A DNA stretch of 64,000 nt from Trichuris trichiura (taxonomy: Eukaryota; Nematoda; Enoplea; Trichinellida; Trichuridae): NCBI GenBank assembly GCA_037903355.1, contig JBAJFE010000014.1, forward strand, positions 3,472,001-3,536,000. Reading direction: 5' to 3'. Within the stretch, counting starts at the first letter, position 1, and each line of letters begins with the position of its first letter. The notes below the pieces were generated by a model that was not told the DNA's origin, did no database searches, and worked only from the letters and a program-made list of their open reading frames with translations. A program made the translations under genes and the position numbers. This document shows, piece after piece, positions 35,291 to 44,510 of this stretch.

Positions 35291-36400
35291 TCAGTCGGGC
35301 GTGTGCGCTGGCACGGGCGGTGCGTTCACCGGGGGCTCTTGTTCGACCTGAGCATACAGACGCGCATAGTGAACAGAAACGTTAAGGAAGCAATGTACCA
35401 TCCGCTTTGGCAAGGCCGCTTGCGCTGGCGTCGCGTCCGCTCGGGGCGGGTGCAACATGCGGATGTCGGCGAGGATGGCCTCGAAAGCGTCGGAGGGTCC
35501 CAAACGTTTTCTCCACATGAACTCGCTCAGGTACGACATGACGACGCTTCGATGCGTTCCGCACCGCCGCTTGTTGCCGCGCTTCAACTGGGCCCACATG
35601 GACTCTACGGTTTGCGTGTGGGCGCCCGTGTTTCGGTCGACGAAGTTCGTTGAGTGATTCACTCGCGAATGATTGTACCCTTCGCGGCTGAGACTGCGGT
35701 AGGCACGCCACTCATCAGTCATCACTGCAGACTGCGGCCTCACATGGGACCGTACAACGGGTAGGAGGGTGTTCGCCGAACGGTCCTTCACGGGTTCGAC
35801 GTGAACTTCGCCGTTTTCCCGACATACACCGCCGAAGAGCCACAGCGGCGAGTAAATCTTCCCTCGGTTGTACTTTCTCCGGGAAAAGAGGGACTCGTCC
35901 AGTTCCACCGTCATACCCGGTCCTCCCAGTTGCACCGGTCTTTTGGCCAACGCGTCTGCAGTAACTTGCCGCAGGTGGCCGTTCCACAGCACTCTGGTGC
36001 CGTGGCTGAGTCCTAAAGCACACATATTGCCTACACCAACAACAGAAGGCGTGCGAATCCGCACCCAGCTCGTGTAAACAGAATTTGGTCGTGGTGTACT
36101 CACGACTCCAGTTGAAAATGATCTCGACGGCCTTCTGCAGCTTTACCTTGTTCCGTGGGACTACAATACTACACACTGCAGTGCATAGCGCTCGTAACGG
36201 CTTCAGCACATAGTGCCCTTACCGTCGAACCACGTCCCTGTTCGTACAGCCACTTCCTTCCTGCAGGAACGTTTAAAACACCTCCAGGCCATGCCACCGC
36301 GTGTCAGACGCATCGCCTCTCCGCAAACGGGGCACAGCCTTTCGCTGTGCAGCAGCCCTTTTTCGCGAAGGAAATTAGCCGCCGTTTCTTCATCCCGCAC
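35291..36400 (-). CDS. Merlin/ISXO2-like transposase (three inferred exons, 5' end unclear)
   Basis: Exons 36223-36400, 36035-36175 and 35291-35955 join in phase across GT-AG introns of 47 and 79 nt. Exon 1 carries EKGLLHSERLCPVCGEAM and CFKRSC, a zinc ribbon; exon 2 a linker helix (KLQKAVEIIFNWS); exon 3 the ISXO2 catalytic domain: VELDESLFSRRKYNRG (Asp 1), MTDEWRAYRSL (Asp 2), VNHSTNFVDRNTGAHTQ and TVESMW (Glu). The family moves DNA by cut-and-paste. No ATG opens exon 1 in this frame (the first possible codon is GTG), so an upstream exon is missing or the start is mutated. Without the second intron the gene would be frameshifted. No internal stops occur within the exons. Confidence 0.7.
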
Positions 36401-36599
36401 CGTTTAGTGCAGCCAGGCGGTGTTCGTTCGGTTGCTTTTCCGGCCAGGTTCACTTCGACTTGCGCAAGGTGTGTTCATACTTTACAATGAGGTTGGCACA
36501 TTTTGCCACGGCACAGTGCCAACCGGAGCGTTGACCTTCAATGTTTTCGACGAATAACTAACAGAACCCTGGGATACATCACTGCAGTCACATTGTACT

Positions 36600-36905
36600 C
36601 CCTGTGCCAGCAATGCATGTGCAGCGGTTTAATCCCTCACCTTCACTGTTTCACAAGGGTCAGTAACCGAATCGGTGACACTTGCAACCATTACTCAATT
36701 GCACAGCTACACAATTCGTGCACAGGTAATTCGCGGGTCAATAATACCCTCTCTGCGTGTGCCGCTGCCGCTCCATTGTGTTACCCAATCTAGGAATGCG
36801 CGCGCAGCTGTTTCATCCCTCACCAGCACTATTTCGCAAGGGTAAGCAGCTGCATAAGTGACATGGATACGCAATCCGCAGGTCAGTGACCGATGTGGCA
36901 CTAAC
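36600..36905. repeat. Diverged tandem repeat inside the Merlin element
   Basis: Two copies about 190 bp apart share ATCCCTCACC, CACTATTTC/CACTGTTTC and CGCAAGGGT/CACAAGGGT blocks. It lies between the transposase gene and the right end. Confidence 0.5.
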
Positions 36906-37060
36906 CGTCTTTTGTCTCTTCGTTCAACTTTCGCGGCACGTGTTCTTCAACCCACAGTATACCGTCACACCCGTTGCGCGGCTTATCCGCATTATCGCAG
37001 CGTATTACCGTGTGAAGTTGCCGCTTCTGCCGACGGAGGGCTGATTTCGGACGAGATCCC

Positions 37061-37222
37061 TTTCGGCTCAATCTTGAGCCGTCATCAGCGCACGCAGGAG
37101 TTGCCCTCCCACCGAGTTTTTCCTCAGGAGTTGCTCCTCCACCTTTCCGAGTCGTGTGCGTGCCTGGGAGGTAGGAGGGCAACTCCTGCGTGCGCCGATG
37201 ACGGCTCAAGATTGAGCCGAAA
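37061..37222. repeat. 49-bp inverted repeat with paired ribozyme remnants
   Basis: The arms 37061-37109 and 37174-37222 carry mirror-image hammerhead-like motifs. On the minus strand 37058-37091 has CUGAUGA, helix II CGGCUC/GAGCCG and GAAA, but GGG replaces GCU. On the plus strand 37192-37229 has helix I GCG/CGC and GAAAGCU, but the core is CCGAUGA. Each copy has one disabling change. Confidence 0.7.
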
Positions 37223-37438
37223 GCTTCGCCAGACGTTTGTTTGGTTTTATGCCTTTAAACGACATTAAAGTTTTTCATTTTTTGACTCGTTTTATGGGCA
37301 AATAGAAACGGGAAAAATCCATGTACATTTCTTGTTCAACCACCAAACCCGTTACGAACCTTACACCTTCAACTTCCTCGAATGTAAAAACTGTCATGTC
37401 AGGAAAGATACTGCTTGGAAGACTCAGAAAAAGGTCCT

Positions 37439-37613
37439 TGTCATGTTTGAGGGGTACATGCGGACCCGTTGACTCGTGTCATACAACGTTTACTACAACC
37501 CGAAGAGAAAACCCAATAACTGCGTGACGCGTACTAGGATTACTGTAACAGCGGTGTGCAGGCTTATATCGGAAACATGTCAATGACACTACCAGCTACC
37601 TTAATACACAACA
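37439..37613 (-). repeat. 3' LTR of the intact Ty3/gypsy element
   Basis: 175 bp, begins TGTCATG and ends ACAACA on the plus strand. Nearly identical to 41632-41806. Confidence 0.95.
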
Positions 37614-37624
37614 CCACCACCCGC

Positions 37625-40600
37625 CTAGACGACGTAGTCGCTGAGATAACTCGGCGGTCGGCGGTTCCTTATCGGGCGCGGCGACGGCGGCGGTACTTCT
37701 GGGGAGACGGCCGTTTGTTGTTCAGCATCGCTTTGTTTTTCCGACTCGAGAACGGCCGTTGGTGGTTGCGCCACGCCTGTTTCCGACCCGCTCGGGTTGT
37801 GGGTGTCGTCCGTGATTATGTGATCAATGTGACGATGCACGATCCTGCCATCGGATAATCGGGCCTTATATGATACTGGTCCAGTGGATTCTGTGATAGT
37901 CGCTGGTACCCATTTTCGGTCCGAGGCGAAATTCCTGACCGCTACAGGCTGGTTAACGTCCAGAACACGCTCTTTACACGCCGGTGCGGAATCATCTTCT
38001 ATTTTGTCTTGGCGATCACTGGACAGATCAGGGTGTAAACGATCCAGGCGGCTCCTCAGGCGGTGATTCATTAGTAGCTCGGCTGGGGAGCGGCCAGTCG
38101 TGACGGAAGGCGTGATGTGTTGCGAGAGCAGGAAGCTCGCCAGACGCTGGTTCCACTCTCCAGACGTGAAGCGGCGAAGGGCCTCTTTTGACGTTTGCAC
38201 CATCCGTTCCGCTTGGCCGTTGCTGCACGGGTGATACGGCGCGATCCTTGCATGGCGGATACCGTTCCGACGGAGAAATTCAAGAAATTCAGACGATGCA
38301 AATGCTGGTCCGTTGTCGGATACGACAGTATCCGGCAATCCGTGGGTGGCGAAGAGTTTGCGCAGTCCGGAAATCAGTGCCGCCGACGAAGGTGACGGAA
38401 CCGGCAAAACTTCAAGCCATTTGGAATATGAATCGACGACAATTAGGAAGTGTCGACTATAGAACGGTCCAGCGAAGTCTAGATGCACGCGTGACCAAGG
38501 TGCTCTTGTCACTTCCCATGCATGCAGAGGTGCCCTAGGCATGACGTGCCGTGTTTCTTGACATGCCTGGCACCGTTTTACACGTTCCTCAATCTCCCTA
38601 TCGATGCCAGGCCACCAGACGTACGATCTGGCTAAGCCCTTCATGCGTACTATACCTGGGTGGCCAAGGTGCAGTTCGTCCAACACGATGTTTCTTCCGG
38701 CTTCTGGAATAACGACGCGGTTGCCCCAAAGCAGACAGCCCATGTGACAAGAGATTTCGTGTTGGCGTCTGACGAATGGCGCAAAACATTCTTCGACGGG
38801 GGTAGACGGCCAACCTTTCCAGGCCCAATTGAGTACGCGGGAGATAACCGGATCTTTCATTGACATTGACGCAATGTCTGCTGCACGTAGCGGCGGGCTG
38901 GGCAGCTCCTCCAAAAAGCTGACTTCAGGTAATGGCGGAACACTGAAATCTGAAGTGGAGGCTGGGAGTCGGCTGAGCCCGTCAGCATGGCTGATGGCGC
39001 TGCCTGGCCGATAGACTAATTCGAAGTCGTAAGCTCTCAGAAGCTGTGTCCAGCGAAGCAGGCGCGGTGACAGCATCTGAGGTGTTACTTTCGACGGCGT
39101 GAGCAATCCCAGCAGAGGCTTGTGATCGGTTACGATGATGAACCGGTGTCCGTATAGGTAATCATGAAACTTTTTCACGGCGCTGACAACGGCTAGCGCT
39201 TCACGGTCGACTTGAGCGTAGTTTCGTTCAGTAGGGATCATCGTACGGGAGTGGAAGGCTACCGGTGCCTCTCTTCCTTCCCTTGTGAGATGAGCCAACA
39301 CTGCTCCTATGCCGTATTGTGAGGCGTCACAAGTGAGGATGATGGGGAGCGTTGCGTCAAACCCTATGAAGAAGCTACCCTCCGACAGTAACCGTTTAAC
39401 TTTCTGGAAGGCCTTGTCATGCTCTGCTGTCCACTTCCACTTCGTGTTTGCCCGGAGCAGCTGGTGCAATGGTTCAGCAACTGTTGCTTTATCTTTCAGG
39501 AAATTGTGGTAAAAATTCAGGAGCCCAAGGAAAGCTTGTAGTTGCCTTTTGTCTGTTGGTGCAGGAGCTTCGCGTATTGCCTTGCTCTTGTCCTCAGTAG
39601 GATGAATTCCTGACTCATCTAAGCGATAACCGAGGAACTCAACACTTGGAACTCCGAAAGAACATTTATCCTTGCGGACTCGAAGCCCACAGGAGCGAAA
39701 GCGGCTGAAAATCTCACGCAAACGATCTACTAAGGTGGCGATCGAGTCTGCTTTGACTAAGATGTCGTCAAAGTACGGAGTCACTCCTGGGATGTCTCGT
39801 AGCAATCTTTCCATACACGACTGAAAGATTCCTGGAGCAGTACATACACCGTATTGCAGACGCTTAACCCGAAATGCGCCACGATGCGTGACTATTGTCT
39901 GTGCCTCAGCGGATTTACGGTCTACGCGAATTTGCAGGTATGCGTTGGCGAGGTCCAACTTGGCGTAAATTTTCCCACCTGCTTGCAAGTTGAGCAGCCG
40001 GTCCACGCGCGGAATGGGATACGGGTGCTGTCGCAAGGCCTTGTTAATAGTGCACTTGTAGTCTGCGCATAGGCGAACTTCACCATTCTGCTTGATGATG
40101 GGAACGACTGGCGTAGCCCATTCTGAGTTGTCGGTCGGCTCCAAGATTCCGTGTCGAATGAGACGATCGATTTCGGCGTCGATCTTTGGGACTAACGCGA
40201 TTGGGACCCTTCGGGCTTTTAGCTGGACGGGGACCACGGTAGGATCCAGATGAAGTGTTACTGGTGGTCCTGTGTATGAGCCGAATGTGCTCATGTCGTT
40301 TTCAAAAATATCGGAGAACTCTTGTACTAAGCAATCGATCGGTTCGCTGTCTATATGGTGGATACCCACAAGACGGATGCCTAGAGTATCGAACCAACTG
40401 TTGCCCAACAGACTTATTCGTCGTCCCTTTGCGACATATAGTCGAAGGCGACCTTTAAATCGGCCGTAGGACACATCGACAGAACAAGTTCCTGCGAGGG
40501 GAACGACATGTCCCTGGAAGTCGATTATTTTTTGATGACAGGGCTCCAGGGGAGGTCCGTTTGATTTCCACAACGAACGGTAGGTCTCCATGGAAATGAT

Positions 40601-41620
40601 AGTGAAATCGGATCCTGAGTCAACTTCCATGCGGCACGGCGCTCCGTTCAGAGTGACTGTTGTGACCGTCTTCTTACCTCCTTCCTTTGTGAGGAACAGT
40701 ATGCTGTTCTCTCGGTAAGCGTCAGCCGGAAAATCTCCGGACTTGGGCTGCAGCGAATTTGCCGACAAGTTTTTCGTAGCGCGGTTCTTGCGCGCTGAGC
40801 TCTGCGGGTGGCTCACGGCACTGTTTGATCTGCAGACTCTTTCGATATGACCGGTACGAGCGCATCGTCGGCATTTAGCGTTTCTAAAGGGACACTGTGA
40901 CCTAAAATGGTCGCCGCTGCACCCAGCACAGGCGTTCCGACTGGGCGGCGTGGCGAAGTCCTGTTCGCCTGCCTTCGGTGGGCGTTGGTTTCTGCCTCTG
41001 CGAACATGATGAGTGTCAGCAGTCTCAGCAGGTGTTCCGTGCGCCGAGCGAATGTCTTTCGCTTGACTGGAAGCGGACTCGGCAGCGATAGCTTCACGTA
41101 TGACGCTGTCGAGGTCCGGATCTGCATGTGCGAGGAGACGTTTCTGCAGCTCTAAATCCTTTAAACCACAGACTAGCTGGTCTCTCAGTCTTTCATTTAA
41201 ATTAGAACCGAAACTACAGTCATCTGCCAAACGACGAAGGTCAGCGACATAAGCAGCGACTCCTTCACCATCGCGTTGAAGGCGACGTTGAAAATGGAAA
41301 CGTTGGTAGATCACCGACGGCCTAGGGGTGAAGTGGCTTTTCAGCAGTGCCACGATATCGTCAAATGAGACGTCTGAAAGTGACTTCGGCGAGACAAGAG
41401 ACTTCGCGATAGATAGCGTCGGAAGACCACAGGCAGAAAAGAAGGCGGCCCTCTTCATATCATTCTCTCGAATTTGATTCGCTTCAAAGAAGAACTTCAA
41501 GCGTTCGGTGTAGGCGTCCCACGACGAGGGTTGAGTGACATCGAACGGTTCGATGGAACCGACTGTCGGCATCGCGAAACAACGTCGGGAGGTGACCGAA
41601 AGCGTAAAGAGCTCGATCAC
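37625..41620 (-). CDS. Gag-Pol polyprotein of the Ty3/gypsy element
   Basis: A single 1331-codon frame without stops or a gag-pol shift. In order: capsid-like gag (about 20-190); two zinc knuckles (CAGCSGDHFRSQC about 231-243 and CRRCARTGHIERVC about 250-263); retropepsin DSGSD at about 334-338; RT with LCADYK, KLDLANAY and YFDD (about 616-619); RNase H (TCDASQYGIGAV about 763, TDHKPL about 831); integrase with HHCC zinc finger (H984, H987, C1017, C1020) and D-D-E (LDFAG about 1048, SDNGPAF about 1102, NGQAERM about 1138), then a C-terminal tail. The real start may be the Met at residue 17 (MPTVGSIEPFDV). No envelope-like frame follows, so it is not errantivirus-like. It is closest to K02A2.6-type nematode elements. 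Likely active or very recently active. Confidence 0.95.
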   Translation of the reverse strand: MIELFTLSVTSRRCFAMPTVGSIEPFDVTQPSSWDAYTERLKFFFEANQIRENDMKRAAFFSACGLPTLSIAKSLVSPKSLSDVSFDDIVALLKSHFTPRPSVIYQRFHFQRRLQRDGEGVAAYVADLRRLADDCSFGSNLNERLRDQLVCGLKDLELQKRLLAHADPDLDSVIREAIAAESASSQAKDIRSAHGTPAETADTHHVRRGRNQRPPKAGEQDFATPPSRNACAGCSGDHFRSQCPFRNAKCRRCARTGHIERVCRSNSAVSHPQSSARKNRATKNLSANSLQPKSGDFPADAYRENSILFLTKEGGKKTVTTVTLNGAPCRMEVDSGSDFTIISMETYRSLWKSNGPPLEPCHQKIIDFQGHVVPLAGTCSVDVSYGRFKGRLRLYVAKGRRISLLGNSWFDTLGIRLVGIHHIDSEPIDCLVQEFSDIFENDMSTFGSYTGPPVTLHLDPTVVPVQLKARRVPIALVPKIDAEIDRLIRHGILEPTDNSEWATPVVPIIKQNGEVRLCADYKCTINKALRQHPYPIPRVDRLLNLQAGGKIYAKLDLANAYLQIRVDRKSAEAQTIVTHRGAFRVKRLQYGVCTAPGIFQSCMERLLRDIPGVTPYFDDILVKADSIATLVDRLREIFSRFRSCGLRVRKDKCSFGVPSVEFLGYRLDESGIHPTEDKSKAIREAPAPTDKRQLQAFLGLLNFYHNFLKDKATVAEPLHQLLRANTKWKWTAEHDKAFQKVKRLLSEGSFFIGFDATLPIILTCDASQYGIGAVLAHLTREGREAPVAFHSRTMIPTERNYAQVDREALAVVSAVKKFHDYLYGHRFIIVTDHKPLLGLLTPSKVTPQMLSPRLLRWTQLLRAYDFELVYRPGSAISHADGLSRLPASTSDFSVPPLPEVSFLEELPSPPLRAADIASMSMKDPVISRVLNWAWKGWPSTPVEECFAPFVRRQHEISCHMGCLLWGNRVVIPEAGRNIVLDELHLGHPGIVRMKGLARSYVWWPGIDREIEERVKRCQACQETRHVMPRAPLHAWEVTRAPWSRVHLDFAGPFYSRHFLIVVDSYSKWLEVLPVPSPSSAALISGLRKLFATHGLPDTVVSDNGPAFASSEFLEFLRRNGIRHARIAPYHPCSNGQAERMVQTSKEALRRFTSGEWNQRLASFLLSQHITPSVTTGRSPAELLMNHRLRSRLDRLHPDLSSDRQDKIEDDSAPACKERVLDVNQPVAVRNFASDRKWVPATITESTGPVSYKARLSDGRIVHRHIDHIITDDTHNPSGSETGVAQPPTAVLESEKQSDAEQQTAVSPEVPPPSPRPIRNRRPPSYLSDYVV

Positions 41621-41631
41621 TTCGTCGCCAG

Positions 41632-41806
41632 TGTCATGTTTGAGGGGTACATGCGGACCCGTTGAATCGTGTCATACAACGTTTACTACAACCCGAAGAG
41701 AAAACCCAATAACTGCGTGACGCGTACTAGGACTACGGTAACAGCGGTGTGCAGGCTTATATCAGAAACATGTCAATGACACTACCAGCTACCTTAATAC
41801 ACAACA
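41632..41806 (-). repeat. 5' LTR of the intact Ty3/gypsy element
   Basis: 175 bp, differing from 37439-37613 by four substitutions. Followed by the right copy of the GTCCT target duplication. Confidence 0.95.
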
Positions 41807-41811
41807 GTCCT

Positions 41812-44510
41812 CTGTGCAACGCTATTTGTAATAGCAAAAATGTAGTTAAAGTTGCGGATAGAAAGGCAGAGTTATTTCCTTGGGAGTAGTGCTAGTTACC
41901 TTTTCTTCCAAATGTTCAGTGAAAAACTTTCTGATAATAAGTAACCGTATATTCCCAATTAGACCTCCTTTATTTTGTTGATAAAAGTGCCCTTGAAAGT
42001 GAACAAAATTGCGTTAGTTGTGCAGGAGGATAGCGTCACAATATGGTATCGGATGAATTCAGTGCGCTTTGAAACGTACTGCACGGTGCAAATTAGGTGT
42101 TGCCGAACGCGGAACGTAAATTCCATGGACTTCCTCATAAAAACGTCGTTGACATCATAAATTATGAGGATGTCAGTGCAGTGTTGTCAAGTTTCTCTCA
42201 AAGTTTAGATTTTTAAGCTACTAAGTCTAGGTGTCCTAAGTGCAATCAGATGTGCACTTTTGCGTAAAGACAATTCTGAAGAAAGGATATGAACAGAAGA
42301 AACAAGCGGCTAGGAAGTAACATCTGTTTTTGGCTTTTACTGTTTGTACAATTTTTTTCAGTTATTGCGCCTAGTTTCTTGCACCAAATCATTGAAGGAG
42401 CCAACATGATTCCGTTTCACATAGTGCATCAGCTCCGTTTACTACTTCCTTTTGCGTACCACGTTCAATCACCACCACGTTGTGAAATTAAGTTCATTCT
42501 GTATAACAGACAGTAATTTCCTCCAGTTCGGAAAGCAGTTTCACCGGCGATGGAGCGGACCACACAAGAAGTCCTTTAACGCATATTCTCGCAAAAGCTT
42601 TCATTGAAAATCTGGGAGAAAAAGTGTTAACTTTTCTCATGATCAACATAGCAGCTCCGCCTTATTAAACTGTGTACTGGGAATTAGAACCGAGTATAAG
42701 AAAGTGAGTCTCATTACGAGCATTTTTTGTCCTACAAACACTGGTGCATCTCATCTGTTTGGCAAAACTGCTGACTTTTGCCTACTCAATCTATGCCGCA
42801 ATATGCTCACATATGGTGACATCCTCTCATAAACAACAGCTGTGGGCAAACGAGAAACGGCGGGGCCAGCTACAAAGAAAATATAACATTGCCGAGTGTA
42901 CGCAACACGAAATTGGCATTAGTAAACCAGAGGCAGAAAGAGTTTTTTAACGCCCTACAAGGTCAAAATTTTGGCCAATTCAAAGAAGCATGTAGTAAAT
43001 GATTGGCTAACTGGCGAGGAAATAGCGGGTCGAACGTTCCAAGGCAAGGTCCTGTTCAATCCCAACGCCTATTCAGACCTTTCAAGGTGGAGCTGACCCT
43101 GAGGTTCAACAAGTTCCCTGCCGATGATGCGTACGGACCACTGGAAAATCTGAAACAATGATTCGTATTTCCTAGCATTGCTGCTATACTCAAGAACGTA
43201 ACAACTCTGAAGTTCTTAGAGGAATACAAGTTGTTTGAGAATGCACCAAGCGTGGTTTAGCTTCTTCTGCAACATCATTTTGCCTTTCATTAACTTATGA
43301 AATTAAGGAGTTCTGTCGTTAAATGAATCTAGTTAACGTAATCAAGCAAAGGGTACATTAACCGGCAGCTCAAGCAGATTATCAGCCGAACAAACAATGG
43401 TGAATGTATGACTTGGGAAACGAAACTTTCTGAACCTGCGCTGGTCAGTCGTCTTTCCACAGTGGAACTGTGTTGGCTTTGCGTTGGCTCGTATGTTATT
43501 CTGGATTTTAAAAGGTCAACTGATTGCCGTTCGCTTAAGCAGACATCGCACGGTGACTTATGGCCTCTAGGACCTAAAATCTTCAGACATTTGTGATTGA
43601 AACTCAGGTGCCATAATGAGTGTGCAGAGTGTCAATGCAGCAATCGTATGACTAAATAAAGCCACAACTGTGCTCCTCCTCCTATATTCAATGTGACCTT
43701 GGCAAGAACGTCAAAGTGGTAATTATTGGAAAAGATATGCAGTTTTATTGACGAAACGGGAAGGATGCAACATATCAGCCGTGCTTCCATCAAAATGAAG
43801 GCACCGTTCGAAGATTAGAATGGCTGAACCAACCGGCATTTCTTGGTGTTATTTATCTCTGACCAGTGGTCTTGATTTCATAGTTCACGTTTTTGAGTTG
43901 GTTGAAAGATGGAACAGATATGGATTTCTTGCTTTTTTAAAGGTATAGATTTTTTCGTGCACTAGACTTGAACTTGCCTAACTTCAGCGGTTTATGTCAT
44001 TTGTTCCTGCTCTGCTCCTCTTTCATAACTATTCGAGATTAACGCTAGTCAGGGAGTGAATCATTCTAAAGGTGAACTGATCGAATATTTTAAAAAACGT
44101 CCTTTTTCACTTCAAGTGTGCTTTTCATTTATTTAAGTAGGAGGAAGCAGTCGATGCAACTTTCTTTAGTTTATCAACCGAACTAACTTGCTATCAGCAC
44201 TTCTGTTTGTTCATGTCATTGCCATCACGTATTCTGATATGGAATCAAATCTCATCATCTCTTGAGAATACTACTTAGAACGTTTTGCTTTTAACTCTTC
44301 AATGGTGAGAAACACATGCTTCCAGCAAAAACAGTCACTCCTTATCTTTAGGCACTAAAATTACTGATACCAGTTTTCAGAATTTTAGTCTCCAGCTGAG
44401 GCGGGAAAAGAACAAATAATTACGTAGTCTGTTAATCTTAAATATCAACTATCTGATAAAATATGTCATGCACAGACCTAAAATCCACATTACTTGCAGT
44501 CGGCTGGAGC
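41812..44510 (+). other. Gap with a decayed coding relic
   Basis: Between about 42.95 and 43.9 kb, short plus-strand frames read like pieces of one broken protein (VVNDWLTGEEIAGRTFQGK, FNKFPADDAYGPLENLK, GKNVKVVIIGKDMQFY) separated by stops and shifts. The family was not recognised. The remainder is AT-rich and holds no supported feature. Confidence 0.35.

Larger units (their letters stand above)
34839..37386 (-). mobile_element. Merlin-type (ISXO2-like) DNA transposon with long inverted flanks
   Basis: Encodes an ISXO2-like transposase. Merlin-like ends GGTAGTGGCGGCAAC (about 34999) and its inverted partner (about 37030) flank the gene. Inverted similarity continues outward to about 34839 and 37386. 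The right flank holds an extra palindrome (37061-37222). The left outer arm carries a decayed hammerhead-like motif (about 34957-34992, CUGAUUU). Either the TIRs are unusually long or the transposon lies in an inverted ribozyme element. No direct target duplication was found next to the inner ends. The 3' end (CCACTTGACCTCCTTTGATG) is shared with the second Merlin copy at 49.6 kb. Confidence 0.7.
37439..41806 (-). mobile_element. Intact Ty3/gypsy LTR retrotransposon
   Basis: Two 175-bp LTRs (TG...CA) enclose one open polyprotein frame. The 5-bp target duplication GTCCT is at 37434-37438 and 41807-41811. The LTRs differ at 4 of 175 positions by eye. A polypurine tract (GGCGGGTGGTGG, minus) abuts the 3' LTR. 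A TGG-starting primer-binding-like site (TGGCGACGAAGTGATC, minus) lies one base inside the 5' LTR. All parts needed for transposition appear present. Confidence 0.95.

Noticed and set aside
35303..35653. Plus-strand frames of 66-116 codons across 35.3-36.5 kb
   Set aside because: They are antisense shadows of the GC-rich Merlin transposase gene.
37625..41620. Treating the Ty3/gypsy element as an errantivirus or endogenous retrovirus
   Set aside because: No envelope-like frame follows pol and the LTR immediately abuts the polyprotein end; an ordinary retrotransposon explains it.
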